64,000 bases of DNA from Tubulanus polymorphus (Eukaryota > Nemertea > Palaeonemertea > Tubulaniformes > Tubulanidae): positions 10,891,001 through 10,955,000 of the forward strand of contig NC_134028.1 in NCBI RefSeq assembly GCF_964204645.1, read 5' to 3'. Below are positions 1-12,556 of the stretch, piece after piece. Both the position numbers and the translations under genes were made by a program. The notes under the pieces were generated by a model, which worked only from the letters and a program-made list of their open reading frames with translations, had not been told where the DNA came from and made no database searches. Each line of letters opens with the position of its first letter. Position 1 is the stretch's first letter.

Positions 1-456
1 AATACTGCAGAAATACAGATATCACATTATACAGCAGGGTACATTTGTTTTAAATTACTAAAACATTACTCTAAGTCCAAAAAACCTGGTCCTACTCTTA
101 TTGTTCAGATACTGAGATCATGAAAAATATCTCCAGGTGCCAGTAACTCTTCAAACCTTCTTGAGTATGCACAAAAGTGGACCGATATGATAAATAGAGG
201 GGGCCTGTATCAGATCAGAAATGAAGGTGTAGTTAAGTTGTTTCAGTATCTTGAAGAAATTATAAAGCCAGTACTAAAGAAAAAGAATATTATTGTGCTT
301 TCTGGTATCAATCTGAAAATCTGAAAAGCAAACTCAGTAGCCTTATCCACGATACATTGTCGAATCGAGTCAGTAAGGAGGTAAATACCGCGCGAACAAC
401 ATTTTGAACACTTAACTGGCTCAACCCCCATCTGCGTACCGTTATATTGATTGCCT

Positions 457-832
457 TAGCACATTTTTATTTTTTTGTCCGCGTCATCGTTCAAGTTTTC
501 TGAGGCAGACTGTACATAAAAAGGGAGGATGTAAATTTGAGTCAAATTAAAGTCGACTTCTGAAGCGTCATTGATTAATTTATGTTGAAGATTTTTATCG
601 ATCGGACGTCCTTTCTGTATCAAAACGCGTTCTTCACAACACAAACGGCAAAATGCTTCAGCACAGGAATGTCGATCTACAAGAACAAAATGCGTAGGGC
701 AACTTTTAAGTTTTTGATTTTCCAGTAATGGCCAAATTGTAAGATTTGACCTTTTAATTGAATCAGACTCTGGACTGAAGTCTATAAAACTGCTACATGT
801 AGTTTCAAAATGAGGGCTACATCTTTCTACTT
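457..832 (-). CDS. Unassigned cysteine-rich open stretch (possible exon or decayed ORF)
   Basis: About 125 codons are open on the minus strand between stops. The frame contains a CSPHFE motif near its start, recalling the second half of a THAP finger. Further on it has a CRLCC cluster (around 650), then a polar segment ending at a TAA near 457. The same frame continues past this stop with a CSKCC cluster (around 405) and a hydrophobic end near 243, so one stop may split a longer relic. No start codon with good context and no clear partner exon were found. I do not recognise the family. The THAP resemblance is too short to rely on. Confidence 0.2.
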
Positions 833-1299
833 ACCCATTTAAGAACAAGTATGTGCTCGTAAAATAAAGCTATTTGAACAACTGAATGGATTTCGTAGTA
901 ATAGATCACTGAAAATAAGTGCTTTTTATTAGGCCTAAAGACTGCTAGGAAACTATGTAAACCGCAGAAAACAGTCATATGTGTCAATCCCTATTTCGAT
1001 AGAGATCAGAAATATACTATTTTTGCAAAATTGTAAGAGCACTTTTCTCTAATTCCGCATTGTTCCGCACACATCAGAAGGTAACCCCAGTATTCATCGA
1101 AAGCTTATCTATTCAAAACAGGATATTTCATATACAGGAACCGTCAGCAACGTATAAAATATGTCATTTATAATGCATATTCATCGCGGAACTTACCTAA
1201 AATTTCATAGATGCGTACAATATCGTAGAAACTCTATTCTTCAACCGATTTCAAAAATTTTTTCATCGAGGAGTAGCTCTCATGGGCGCAGCCATTGTG

Positions 1300-2120
1300 G
1301 TGATAAATGCGCATGTGTGAGTTGTATACGTCATCTAAAAATACCTAAATGGATTGCTTTTAGTAGCAACGCGCGGCACTGCTATCCAGCTAGGTCGAAT
1401 GCCACACACCCGTAAATAAGTGATTGACAGCGTTACTGATCCAACCAGTGTGTAATACACTGATATAGGACGAGCTTCCTCCTGTTGAGATAATTGCTCG
1501 TAGGTTACACCAAACAAATTATAAGTGAACATACGATACCTAGTCGAATGAAATGCTCGCCATTTTGTTTTGGGTTCCACATTGGGTTTTCCCTATGGGC
1601 TTTCCCACTTACATCAGAAGTTCCCGGAATTTCCTGTATATCCAACAAACAGCATTCTATGTAGCTCAGGTAACAAGGTCAACTCAAATTTAGGGGGTTT
1701 AGGTAGAAAAGTATATTGAGAGGAGTCACAGAAAAACGGCAACACTTCCAGGAAGGATTGAACTTTTATATATTTCAATTCCAAGTACGCAAATTTTCAT
1801 ATGTGAAAACGTTCCATTAATTAGTGCTAAAAAGCTGGATTTTTACGTGTTTTTCAAGAATAAGTCCCCTAAAAATAACTTGATCACTATGAAATTTTTG
1901 TGGGCTCGAGAACTCATTAAGCCAAACTATGACACCAAAAATCAAAACTATTGGTTCAACAGCCAATGTTTGTGCCTTGTTGACACACCGGTACTCTATT
2001 CATTTTCAATGAAAACTGCTTCACCAGGCCGTTTGCATAGGCTAACCTACGGTTCGCCAAAAACCAGGAATGTACATTTTTTTAATGTAAATATCCAGTC
2101 ACGGTTCATTTCAATATGAT
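1300..2120 (+). repeat. Dispersed repeat family A, copy 1, with a short ORF
   Basis: This segment matches 51181-51760 over most of its length. The shared part has a CCAAT-containing block followed by an ORF (1847-2119) whose peptide also occurs, with several substitutions, in the second copy (51385-51732). Shared peptide landmarks are FFKNKSPKNN, TMKFLWARE and SQCLCLVDTPVLYSF. The peptide matches no family I know. Retention of the frame in both copies hints at past coding capacity, but two copies are weak evidence. Confidence 0.55.
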
Positions 2121-3690
2121 TAATTTGTTATGAAAACGATAATATCGTTTTCACTACATATATACATATACATATATACACAACTATATATAACATCATG
2201 TTATATTCTTTTTACTGTATTACCCTTATATAATAAGTTGTAAATTGATAATTATAAAACAAGTTGCTTTTGTTTTCTCGAGGGGATTCAGACATTCTGA
2301 CATTGAATCCTGAAATATTGATACTAAATACTGAACCATTGACGCTTGTCGACGCTAATTAGTAGGCCCATGACCGGTAGGCTTATGCAATGCAGAGAAA
2401 TGGCGGAATTTGTAGAAATTAATCAATTTCTCAGAAAAATGGTGATTAATCGTTCAAAACATACCTAAAATTGGATTATTTCGAAAGGTACCTGTCTTAG
2501 TAGGAATATGAACCGATGTCCGCCATATTGGATTTATATTCTGCCGGCTGTTTACCCAGATTTGTATGTAAATAAAGGTCACTAATCATAGAATATAATC
2601 TTAACTTACGGTCTAAATGTGCATAAATCGTTTGCATTCCTTTTATTAAGATTTATAGTCCGTTAAACACAAGGTAATTTCCACATCGATCGGACACATT
2701 GTCGGCCATTTTGTTTGTTAACGTTTTTAATCGACGGCAATTCTATTGGTTCTGGGATGTTAAGAAAGGGATTCTGGGTAAATATTTTGATATGCAAAGG
2801 CTAAAGATGACGTGTCAGCTAATCTAGGCTGTTTTTTTTACGAATCGTCAAAAATCAATGCAAGAAATAGGTCATCAACGAACAGTGAGTACATTTTGCA
2901 CTACTATTTCCGGAATTAAGATGAAAAATTGAATGAAATCAATATTTCCTCGCTAAAACTTCACAAAAATATTGATCTTTGTAATGTTTTTTAGTCATAA
3001 AATGAAACAAATTGAAGTTTCAATGTCGCGCATTTTTCCCCGAAGCCAATATTGACCGGCCAGTCGGTGCCACGCGATCAATATAATGGGCGCATCAAAT
3101 GTAAACATGAATTTTGACATTTCCAGGAATATTCACACAGATATAACTCAAAGAGCCTCCAAATTACACATTCTGAATCTAGCAAGTGCACACTTTTATT
3201 TCACATACATATTATATTCAAACATACACAATTTTGCAGACAATTATGAAATTTATATCATATCACAAGAAAGTGAAATTACGAGGAAATTAGGCATTAA
3301 TACAAATCATGTTGTGACCAAATTAATCAGGCCTAAGTGTTTCTACGATTGATAAAATTGACTTTAAGTCAATTTTATACAAGCCCTTCAAGCAAACCAA
3401 AAAGAAAAATACTATGAGCAGTGCCAAATAAATTGCCCATGGGCAAAGTGTGGTTTACCTTGAAAGCTTGAGGTTGTTTGGAGTAAGTGCATTGCTTGAA
3501 AAATCTTTTTAATTCGCGACTTCAAAGTTCTAGAAGTTTAAATTGTATTTTATCTTTCTTAAAGAATTATTTTGTAGTCGACAAATAAGACCAAATATAA
3601 ACATTTGTTTATGGTCTACGTCCAAAATTTCGTAGGGTACAGGTAGGCGCGGCATTGGAAACTATTTTATATTTTCAAAAAAATATTTTT
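2121..3690. other. Intergenic DNA, no gene seen
   Basis: AT-rich sequence with a TA/CATA-type simple repeat at about 2154-2195. An 88-codon ORF at 3086-3352 has no motif and no repeat partner, and I treat it as chance. Nothing else is supportable. Confidence 0.5.
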
Positions 3691-3699
3691 CACAATATG

Positions 3700-4640
3700 A
3701 AAAAATATTCAAATAAAATTCATATGATGTCACATATCAGAGGGTGGCTGAAGATTGAGTCTTGGAAATAAAACCTCTTCCAATGTATGGCCGCGGAAGC
3801 TAACCGGGGCATAGTATTAGATCGTTTTAAATCCTGGAATTTACCACTACAATATTCCTCGACCTATACCTATAGTTTGCTGCTTAGTATTTTCAGGTCA
3901 CAAAAAATTACAATTTATTACAAATTCTATCAAACAGAAAACTCAATGCTCATCTGCTACGAGGATTATTCAGCCTGTTATCATACCAAACGTGCACGCG
4001 CCAAGCAGCGTTACAGCATCACCATATAGTAGTCTAGTATGAGCGTGTGTTAGTGTGTGCAACAGTCTGATGTTAGCGCTCCAGCGCACGTGGAGGCCTT
4101 GTGTAGTGAACGTTTGCTTCACTTCAATCTCAATCAACACAATCACCGGGTATTAAAATGAAACAATACCTATGGCGATATGTGAAATAATTATATTCTC
4201 ACCAGCAATGAGCATTTAAAATTCGCACATATACGGCACCTAGTCCAATGCAACGTCCACCATTAATGGCTTTCCCATTATTATTTTAGTTGCGCCGCAA
4301 TTCCCCGTATATCCCAAAAACAGCCAATCACATTCGCTCGTAGAGACAACGCCCCCCAATCGAAGTCATTGCAATTTTATACGCAAGAGCTAAGAATTTT
4401 CCCGCCAAAAACAGTTTTTCGTCGAATTTAAACAAAGTTGACCATGTCATCGATGAAGGTTCATCATGTCTTCAATCGCATCGATTATACATCGTTTAAC
4501 CCGAGAACCAACGAAAAAAATGCTCACATAAAAAAACGTACCGCGATTTTAGATGAATTGGCCCAATGCCAACCTCATACTGCTGACAAAGGTAAACCAA
4601 TAAAAAACGAAGAGGATAAAAATATTAATGAATGATCTTT
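3700..4640 (+). repeat. Dispersed repeat family B, copy 1 (inverted relative to 34830-36340)
   Basis: Bases from about 3719 to 4600 reappear in reverse orientation at about 34830-36340. The match covers a CCAAT-type upstream block, a start codon, a first exon and its splice donor. The second copy is interrupted by a 615-bp MITE. The outer edge near 3690-3719 also resembles sequence near 40620. Two copies in opposite orientation 31 kb apart in this window indicate an interspersed element or a duplicated gene fragment. Confidence 0.65.
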
Positions 4641-4820
4641 TATCTTTTTTTCAGTGATATGGATACCGGCCGTGCTTTGAAGATTCACGATGTTGTCAAA
4701 TATAAAGACACTACACTACTATTCATTCAATCAAGTTTGAATGCACAGGAGAAACTAACTGAATCAGTAAAGAAACTCACTACTTGTGCAAGCAAAAACA
4801 AGTCTCTAACATACAGATGA
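4441..4820 (+). pseudogene. Two-exon gene-like unit carried by repeat family B
   Basis: A start codon in good context (ACCATG at 4441) opens a polar reading frame of about 51 codons. It runs to a clear donor (CAAAG then GTAAAC) near 4593. A T-rich acceptor ending near 4654 leads into a second open stretch to about 4820 containing MDTGRALKIHDVVKYKDTT. Downstream, coiled-coil-like residues (SENEKLKDDLQ) persist to about 4990 but are broken by stops. The other family copy keeps the start codon and donor but has a 1-bp deletion that frameshifts exon 1. The encoded family is unknown to me. It may be a decayed element protein or a duplicated host gene fragment. Confidence 0.35.
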
Positions 4821-5049
4821 CAGTCAACTAAGTCAACCCTAAAAAGAACAGCCGCACGGGAACAATACTATTGTTGCAAATAAACAAAGAAAGCGAATGA
4901 AACAACTGTACCAATCATACAAAACGAAATCCTCGATAATACTATATCAGAAAATGAAAAACTGAAAGACGATTTACAGCTCGTGGCAACTAGAAACTAA
5001 AAGATCAAATCAATGAATTCAATGGAGACGGTGAAAACAGTGAAATAAC

Positions 5050-5600
5050 TTTTAACTTTACAGAGATGAGATTGCCGATCAATCTAATTCAATGAAATTT
5101 ATTGCTCACCGAGATGACGTATTTGAAGTCAATATGTTGCTTTTGGATACACAAAATTTATATTGAAATGCATTTTGTGCATTATTATGCATATGAAATT
5201 AGTTTTGGGGTGAAATATTTTAGTATTTATGACATTAAGTTACCGAGATCACATTGCGATCAATTCAATATATTTCTTTGATTTCACCGAGATCAAAAGT
5301 TTATTTCACTTCAGATTTCCGTTAAAAAATAAAATGTCTTTCATTTTTCATGATATTCGGTACAAATTACTTTGGAGAGTGCATTTACATTGTATTTTTC
5401 TCAATAAATTTCAATTTTTTACAATAAATTTCAATGAATTCTGATCTCAGCTTAAAGTTATTTTTCTACAAAATATGAATCTAGAAGGTATTTATTACTG
5501 ATATAACATGATTTCAAGTGTTAAAAGGGTTCAGAAATTGGCAAAAATGCTATATTTCATGTCATCTCGGTAAATTGTGTCATCTCGGTAATTAGGAGCA
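5050..5600. repeat. Foldback-type repeat related to 31717-32100
   Basis: Shares blocks with 31717-32100, including a repeated ACCGAGATGA motif, the run ending in GATCAATC and the TATTTATTACTGATATAAC block. The copy is diverged and its edges are unclear. It is probably a non-autonomous DNA element. No coding capacity seen. Confidence 0.45.
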
Positions 5601-8600
5601 CCCTTCACTGGGACGCTGCATTGCCAAAAAAATCACAGGGACTTGTCACAATTTGATGGAGGATGGATGTCGCGTTATTTTAGTTTTGTCGTAATGTCGC
5701 CCTCATTTGCATATTCGTGTTTTTTACGCATGGCCCTTATCAGCCACCATAGTAATGGCTTTCGACTATCGTCATCGGCACTTCAATGTAGTCTTACAGC
5801 TTTAGTAGGGATTCACCCTGGGAACGAACCTGAAATCGTTGACTGCTGGATGTAAATACAAATAAACGTGCGTTTGTTTGTCCTGCTGGGCCGCTTACAG
5901 CGAATTCAATTAAATGTTAGAGCGCTATCAATAACTTTAATTTTGCTCTTAAGGCGTTACCGTCGTCAAATATGCTGTCATTTATATGCTTTTATCACTA
6001 ATTATAGCCTACATTGTTTTTTTTACAATTATTTGAAAAAAATCAATGAAATGAAAAAAGATTATAATTAACACAGAATTTAGCCTTTCAGCAATTCAGT
6101 GATTCAGCGATGTTAGAACATCCGCCAGTAACCTGTCTGTGATAAGGAACCATTCTGAAAAACTGAGCAATGGGTCTGTACCCCTCCAAGAACCATTCTG
6201 AAACGCCGGTATGGACCGGCAACATGGTCAGAACATATCACTAAGTCCAATCATACTAATTTTGATCCAAAGATTGTGTATGAATGTCATAACCAATGTT
6301 TTGAACAACTCAGTGTGAGAGAACTGTGTCATGCACTGTTATGATGCTGTGCTGTGTAGGCTATCCTAAGTCAGTCAGGTCAGTAAATTACTAGATGTAT
6401 AGTACGGTACTTCACTGTTAGATGGCAAACACATCTTTTTAAACCGAATTTTAGCCCGGGCTTAAAATGAACATTGTGACTCCCAATCTGTTTGAAACAT
6501 GTAACTTGACGATGGGAACAACTGGCATTAAGCACACACAAGGTCAACACAGTCAGGAACACTTTCCAAAAACGGCTTATTCTGCCAATTTGGCATTTGG
6601 GGAACAACGGCTAGGTACTAGACTAGCCCCTGACATGTGTCGTGAAAAAAATACACAAACCTTTTGCGCTTTCGACCATACCAAATTCACCTTACTCATT
6701 CTAAATGGTCTAATAGTATCAGCAGAGTACTGCATTCCAGACGCGATGATTCTGTTCAGGAATAGGACACACATGATAAAACACAATAAGCGAAGCATTG
6801 TACCCAAATTGCGTACCGGTTGTTGAGCTCAGACCACTATTCCAAAATCTTCTATATCCTATAGCAAAAACAAGAAATTCGAGAGTTTAGTTCATATATA
6901 AGCGCGTAAATTTGGGGGAAATCCTGCTTTTGGCTCATAGGCCAGCATCTTAGCTACGCATTGAAGTGGTTTTCGCCCAGGGGGCCTACATTGAGAGAAT
7001 GTTTGAAGAAAGAAAGGTCCTTTAGAAATAGGTGATACAAAATTCTCTGAGACACACAATTTTCAGAACAAAGTTGCTATATTTACGGCGTCGTAGCCGT
7101 ATAGCAGTAGTAAATTCTATATTTACGACGGTTTTATATTGACATTGGGATTATGGTCTAGAGAGGAGAGGATTAGTGTCAAGAGGGTGAGAAGAGGGTC
7201 CAGAGGGTTAGGGTTAGGGTCCGTTTTACCCCCTAGGGATAGGATTAGGGTAAGGTGAGGCTATATTTAGTTAAAACATTCGAGTGGTTTTCAGCGAGCT
7301 CGGTGGTCTAGTGCCAGTGGTATGATGCTGCGCTAGTAATTTACTGGCCCAGGTTAGGTATATTCATGTCCGCGCGGGGCACCACTATCGATTGTGACGA
7401 CCATTATTGATTAGGAAAAGTGTGATGCGCGTTTTTACTACGCGTTTTGACATCGCGTAGTAAAATCATTCATAAAACCTGTCTATCAATGCAAATGAGC
7501 TAAAATCTTTTGGAATCAACCAATAAGATCGATCTTTATCACTTGGGGGTTGGTTTAGTGTATAAATCCGCATTTTAGACGAAGAAAATAGAAATCGAAA
7601 TATACCCTTTTTCAAGAGCAAAATTCGTCAGCTTAGGACCCGGAATAAGCGACGAATCATCAGGAATCGGAAGGTTTAGGATCTTAAAATTCAAATACTG
7701 AAGACCGCATGATTTTATTTCGTGTCAGGGCTGAGCGATCGCTGCCGGAAAATTCAATGTCTAAGTTTTGCGTTGAAGCGAGCGATACAAAATGGTGGCC
7801 GGCACTTGTTATTGAATGACGACGCGCCGCGCTGCTCGTGATGAGATCAATATTCAACAATTATTCATCGGTCTAGCGGTGAATTATTGTATTTATTTTC
7901 CGATTCATACTTACTCATCACTATATTTCTGAATATTAGGACAGATTTAGCGAAATGATCGGCAAAAAAAATTTTTTTGGGGCGCGGATCGCCACTACGC
8001 TCCCGTCGGTAAAGCGGCTGTTGAAAGAGGGAGGCGTCTAACGGGATGAATTGAGGCTTGTGACGGGCAAAAATAGAGGCGCGTGATGGGACAGTGAGGC
8101 TCCCGAGGGGATTTTCCAAAAGCAGCAAAATTGAAATATATATAAAATATTGTTGAAATTTAGCTCAAAACAAAACAAATGGATTATTATTTAGTTATTA
8201 TTAGTAGTATTATTACTTTTGCCTGGTTTATGTTTCTAAACTGATTGATTTTATTATGATATCATGAATATATTTCAAATTTCAGCGTTTTGAGCTAGGC
8301 CAAGCCTAATTTTCTGCTTTTCTTAACTAAAATCCATTTAGCAAATCATATATAAAATTGGTATATTTAAATCAATTTGCAATAGGAGCCTATGGCTATA
8401 GACCTAACTGACAGGCCTTGATAATCATGTTCATTCATTTCAAAAATTATGTAGTGAAAAAAATAATTTCTTCTGAAATCATATCAATATTTCACATTTT
8501 TTCTTGCCGTTACCATGGAAATCTAATAATGATAATCTATATAATAATAGATATTCCTAGATAAACTTGGGCAAACATGAACTATTGATAACTAGTTATT

Positions 8601-8800
8601 CTATCCCCTTTCTACATCATAACTTTTGATCTAACATCGATATTTTCATTATTTTACCATTTTTCGGCTGGTTTCCATGGAAACCATAGGCATTTGGAAT
8701 CAGATAAAAATTTTGGGTCTTTCAACTGTCACCTGAAAGTGCTATGAGTGTATTGCTCTTTAAATTTCTAGTCTATCTCTTTTAGTTTAAGAGATATTGA
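5601..8800. other. Intergenic DNA, no supportable gene
   Basis: Several ORFs of 60-120 codons lie here on both strands, the longest at 6467-6826 plus, with overlapping ORFs on the minus strand. None shows a motif, splice structure or repeat partner. Bases 7150-7230 are purine-rich with GAGGGT/TTAGGG-like words. Bases 7730-8110 are more GC-rich than the surroundings. I see no RNA gene. Confidence 0.45.
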
Positions 8801-9009
8801 AGTTTGTTTACAATTCAATTCAAATTCAATTCAAAATATCTTTATTATTCCGTAATGCTTTACATTATTGGTTTTGCACAATAAAGATGAGAAAAAAAAA
8901 GAAGAAGAAAAACAGTATAAAATATGAGAAATTCCTTAACAGTATTTACATTTTGTACATGATAGGAAATTATATACATATCTGGAATAGTTAGGTATTG
9001 TTTCTTTAT

Positions 9010-12000
9010 TCACAGCGGGTTTGTTTTGCTAAGCCAAATATATTTGCCAAGGTTATGAGCCATCAGGGGTGAAGACATAATGGTGATAAATTTGTTTTCA
9101 GGGGTTGTAAATTTCTGTTCGGAAAAATGGGTATCAAAACATTTAATTAGTTCAACTCTGTAGCTATCAAATTTGGTACACTGCATAATAAAATGGAATT
9201 CGTCTTCAATTATATTACATGAGGTGCATAACCTATTTTCCCTTGGGAGGCCAGAATGCCTACCCCTTTCTATTAACAGATGGTGAGCACTCAGTCGCAT
9301 TCTTGTGACTTCGGATTTATAGGTTTTGTTGATGCTCATTGATAGATAGTGTTCCATGCTGAATTCAGATTTAATTTGGCAGTAGCATTTCAATTTGCTA
9401 AATTGGAGGATTTTTTGTTTCCAAAATATTTTGTATCTCTCAGTTAGGACGTGTCTTATAGATTTTGAGAGTTCAGCTAGTACTCTGTCAGTATCTAGCT
9501 TGATGTTCCTGTTCGTGGCTGTTAAAAGAGCATCAACAAAACTATTCCATGTACATTTTTTTGACATCATTTCTTTAAAGACTGTATTGATAAGATGACC
9601 TTTTCGTGCGCAAGCGTGTTCCCAGTATCTAATGACTTGAGTACAGGCATTGATGTACATAGGCAATCTCCCTAGTACCCCTAGGACAGCTAGATTTGTT
9701 GTTTTTCGGTTAACATTCAGAATAAATTTACAGAATTTAATAATCAGTCCAGTTAGATGAGTATCACTGTCAAATGCTTGCTCAATACAATATGGTTTAC
9801 CAGAGGTCATCTTCTTGCTTAATGTAATATTTGGCAGCCAAATTTCACAGCCGTATAAAGAAATGGGCATGACAAGGCTGTCGAAGAGTTTCAGAGAGAT
9901 ATCTGGTGAACAATTTTGTATCCCTATCATTTTCATTATTGATAGCATGGCCCGGTTGGCAGTGTTGTAGAGTATTTCTTTTGCTTTTTTGAATGAACCG
10001 TTGGCTGTAAAAATTAATCCCAAATATTTGAATTCTTTAACAATTTCAACACTCTTCCCATTTATATCGAATTCAACATTGATTGGAATTTGCCCCTTTT
10101 TGTTAAAGATTATAACTTTACTCTTAACAGGGTTGATACTGAGTTTCCATTTTGAGCAGTAGTTAGAAAATTTATCCATACATTTCTGAAGACCTTCTTT
10201 CGAATTCGATACAATGACCAGGTCGTCGGCATAAGAGATAGTTAATAAATGTTTCGCCAAGTAGCCTAGTACAGGATCACAAAATTCATCAAATATATCG
10301 GCGACATCATTTATGAAGACATTAAAGAGTAACGGGCTTAAAATATTACCCTGTTGTACACCATTGTGACACTGGAAAGGCTGTGATGTGGAGTTTTCAT
10401 TAATCTTTAGGCTCCACGAAATATTTTGATACATACTTTCGATAAGTCTGGTGAACCTCTTTCCAAGAGCTAAATTGCTAATTTTGTGGATCAGTCCCTC
10501 ATGCCATATTGAGTCAAATGCTTTTTTAAGATCGATAAAGCATGTATATAATTTTTCCGAGGCACTAAGTTTCATCTGAATAAGTCTTTGGAGTGTGAAA
10601 AGGTGGTCTGTTGTTCGGCATTTAGGCATAAATCCAATTTGGTTTTTGGTGATAACATTTTTGGTCTCCAGGTATGACATAAGCCGATTGTTCAATACTG
10701 AAGAGAATAATTTGCCGAGACAGCTGTTTAGGGTTATGCCCCTATAGTTATCTGGGTTGCATTTGTCTCCATTTTTATGGATTGGTACTATCAACCCTTC
10801 AGCCCATTGATGCGGGAAGTGCCCGCTTGAATACACAAAGTTGAATAGTTTGGCCAGTGGGTGAATCAGGATATCAATGCCATATTTCAAAATCTCATTT
10901 GTTATACCATCAAGACCAGGCGATTTGTTGTTCTTTAGTTTCTGAACAGCAATTCGAATTTCTTTGTCGGTGATCAAGAAGTCTAATTCAGTGAATATAT
11001 CATCATTTGACAAATTTTTAAGGGGATGTTTTTGCCTTGCATCATTTACATTATCTTGAAAAATTGATTTGAAATGATGAATGAATGGTTCCAGGTCATC
11101 AATAGAGTTACGTGAGGATCTGTTAGTGTTTGATAATTTTTTAACTTATTTCCAAAACTGTTTAGGATTCCTTTTCGCGTTTCTAAGTTCGTCAAATTGC
11201 CCCTGCCTAAACTCAGCACGTTTAGACCTTAGAAGTTTGCGGTGGAGTTTTTTGCGCATAAAATATTTTTGCCTATTACATTGACTGGGGTATTTATGCA
11301 GGATCTTGCCGAAATGTCGAACTTTAGTTCTTGACCTTTCACATTCTCTATCAAACCACTGTTTGTTATCAGTTTTCATGGGGGGGTTAGGATGTCGTTG
11401 GGGTTCAGCTACTTTTTCATTTAGGATTAGCATAAAATCGTTGACAACAGTATCTACAGTGTCATAGCTTGGGTTCAGAGATTGCCATACTGCATCTTCG
11501 CAGTAGTTTTGGAGTTTTGAGATGATGTCGTCGTTTGTCAGAATTTCTATGACGTCATCAGGGCTTTTAAACTTCGAGAATTGTCTGTTATTGAACTTTT
11601 TGGATTTACATTCACTGCGATTCCCTTCTCCCATATAGTGCGATTGGAAATCAATCCCAAAGCCTATTGCACTGTGATCTGATAATTCTGAGAATGATGT
11701 GTGGACATAGAAGTATTGAACCAGGGGAAAAATAGTGTCGTTTACAATTGCCAAATCAACAACACTGCTACCATTCCACTGATGGCATGTAAACTCCCCG
11801 AAATGATCACCTGGGGTCCTGCCATTTAGGATGCACAGGTTATTTGTTTTACATAAGTTAATCATATTTTTACCCATCTTATTTACTGTTTTGTCTTTAC
11901 TTTTCCGTTTTTTCAGTATTGGTATGTCTAGATCTATACTAACCATATTTGGTATATATTTGTCATCTGGATTAATTGAACTTATGTCAGATACCTCCCC

Positions 12001-12514
12001 AATTCTAGCGTTAAAATCACCCGTAATTATTACATTGCCCTGGCTCGCATATTTTAAATACTCTAATTCAAGTAGGCCCTAATTGAAAAGTGTCATCCGA
12101 ATTTTTGTTACCAAAGGTAGAATTTGTTGGGCTGATATAACATGATGCAATGAAAAGGGGAGTATTCGAGTTCTGCCCTGTACTGTCTTGGACTTTCAGC
12201 CAAATAATTTCAGATGAAGGTTGTTCAATTACTTTTACACAATTTTTGAGATGATTTTTACATAGTATCATTATACCACCAGAATTGCGCCTAGCATTTT
12301 CACCGCGATTTCTGGTGACCTGGTAGTTGAAATAGCCAGGTACCTGGATGTCATCGGATTCAGAGGAATGGGTTTCAGTTAGACAAATGATGTCGTACGG
12401 TTTGATTTGATCCAGAAATAGTTTGTCTTCAATTTTGTTATGATAATGACTGACCAGGCCCTGGATATTCCATGTACAAACATGCAACATAACTCTATCG
12501 GACCTTGGAATCAT
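9010..12514 (-). pseudogene. LINE ORF2: endonuclease and reverse transcriptase (frameshifted)
   Basis: Encodes an apurinic-like endonuclease followed by reverse transcriptase, which together nick the target and copy the element RNA. The start is ATG at 12514. Endonuclease motifs in order are CTWNIQG, CLTETH, then after a frameshift near 12070 TGDFNAR, SSVVDLAIV and LSDHSAIGF. The reverse transcriptase shows SPGLDGITNEIL, FIDLKKAFDSIWHEGL, NGVQQGNILSPLLF and the catalytic YADDLVIV. The C-terminus has a CTSC ... HFIMQC knuckle after a conserved IERGRHSGLPRENRLC segment. An in-frame TAA near 11146 (after NPKQFWK) interrupts it, and the same frame continues on to the reverse transcriptase. With only these two breaks the copy is a young but inactive ORF2. 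Confidence 0.92.
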
Positions 12515-12556
12515 ATTGGTTGTTCCGAGATCAGACTACACGTAATATAGTGAATA

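Noticed and set aside
6467-6826. 119-codon ORF as a gene
   Set aside because: Overlapping ORFs on the other strand, no domain, no splice signals and no repeat partner.
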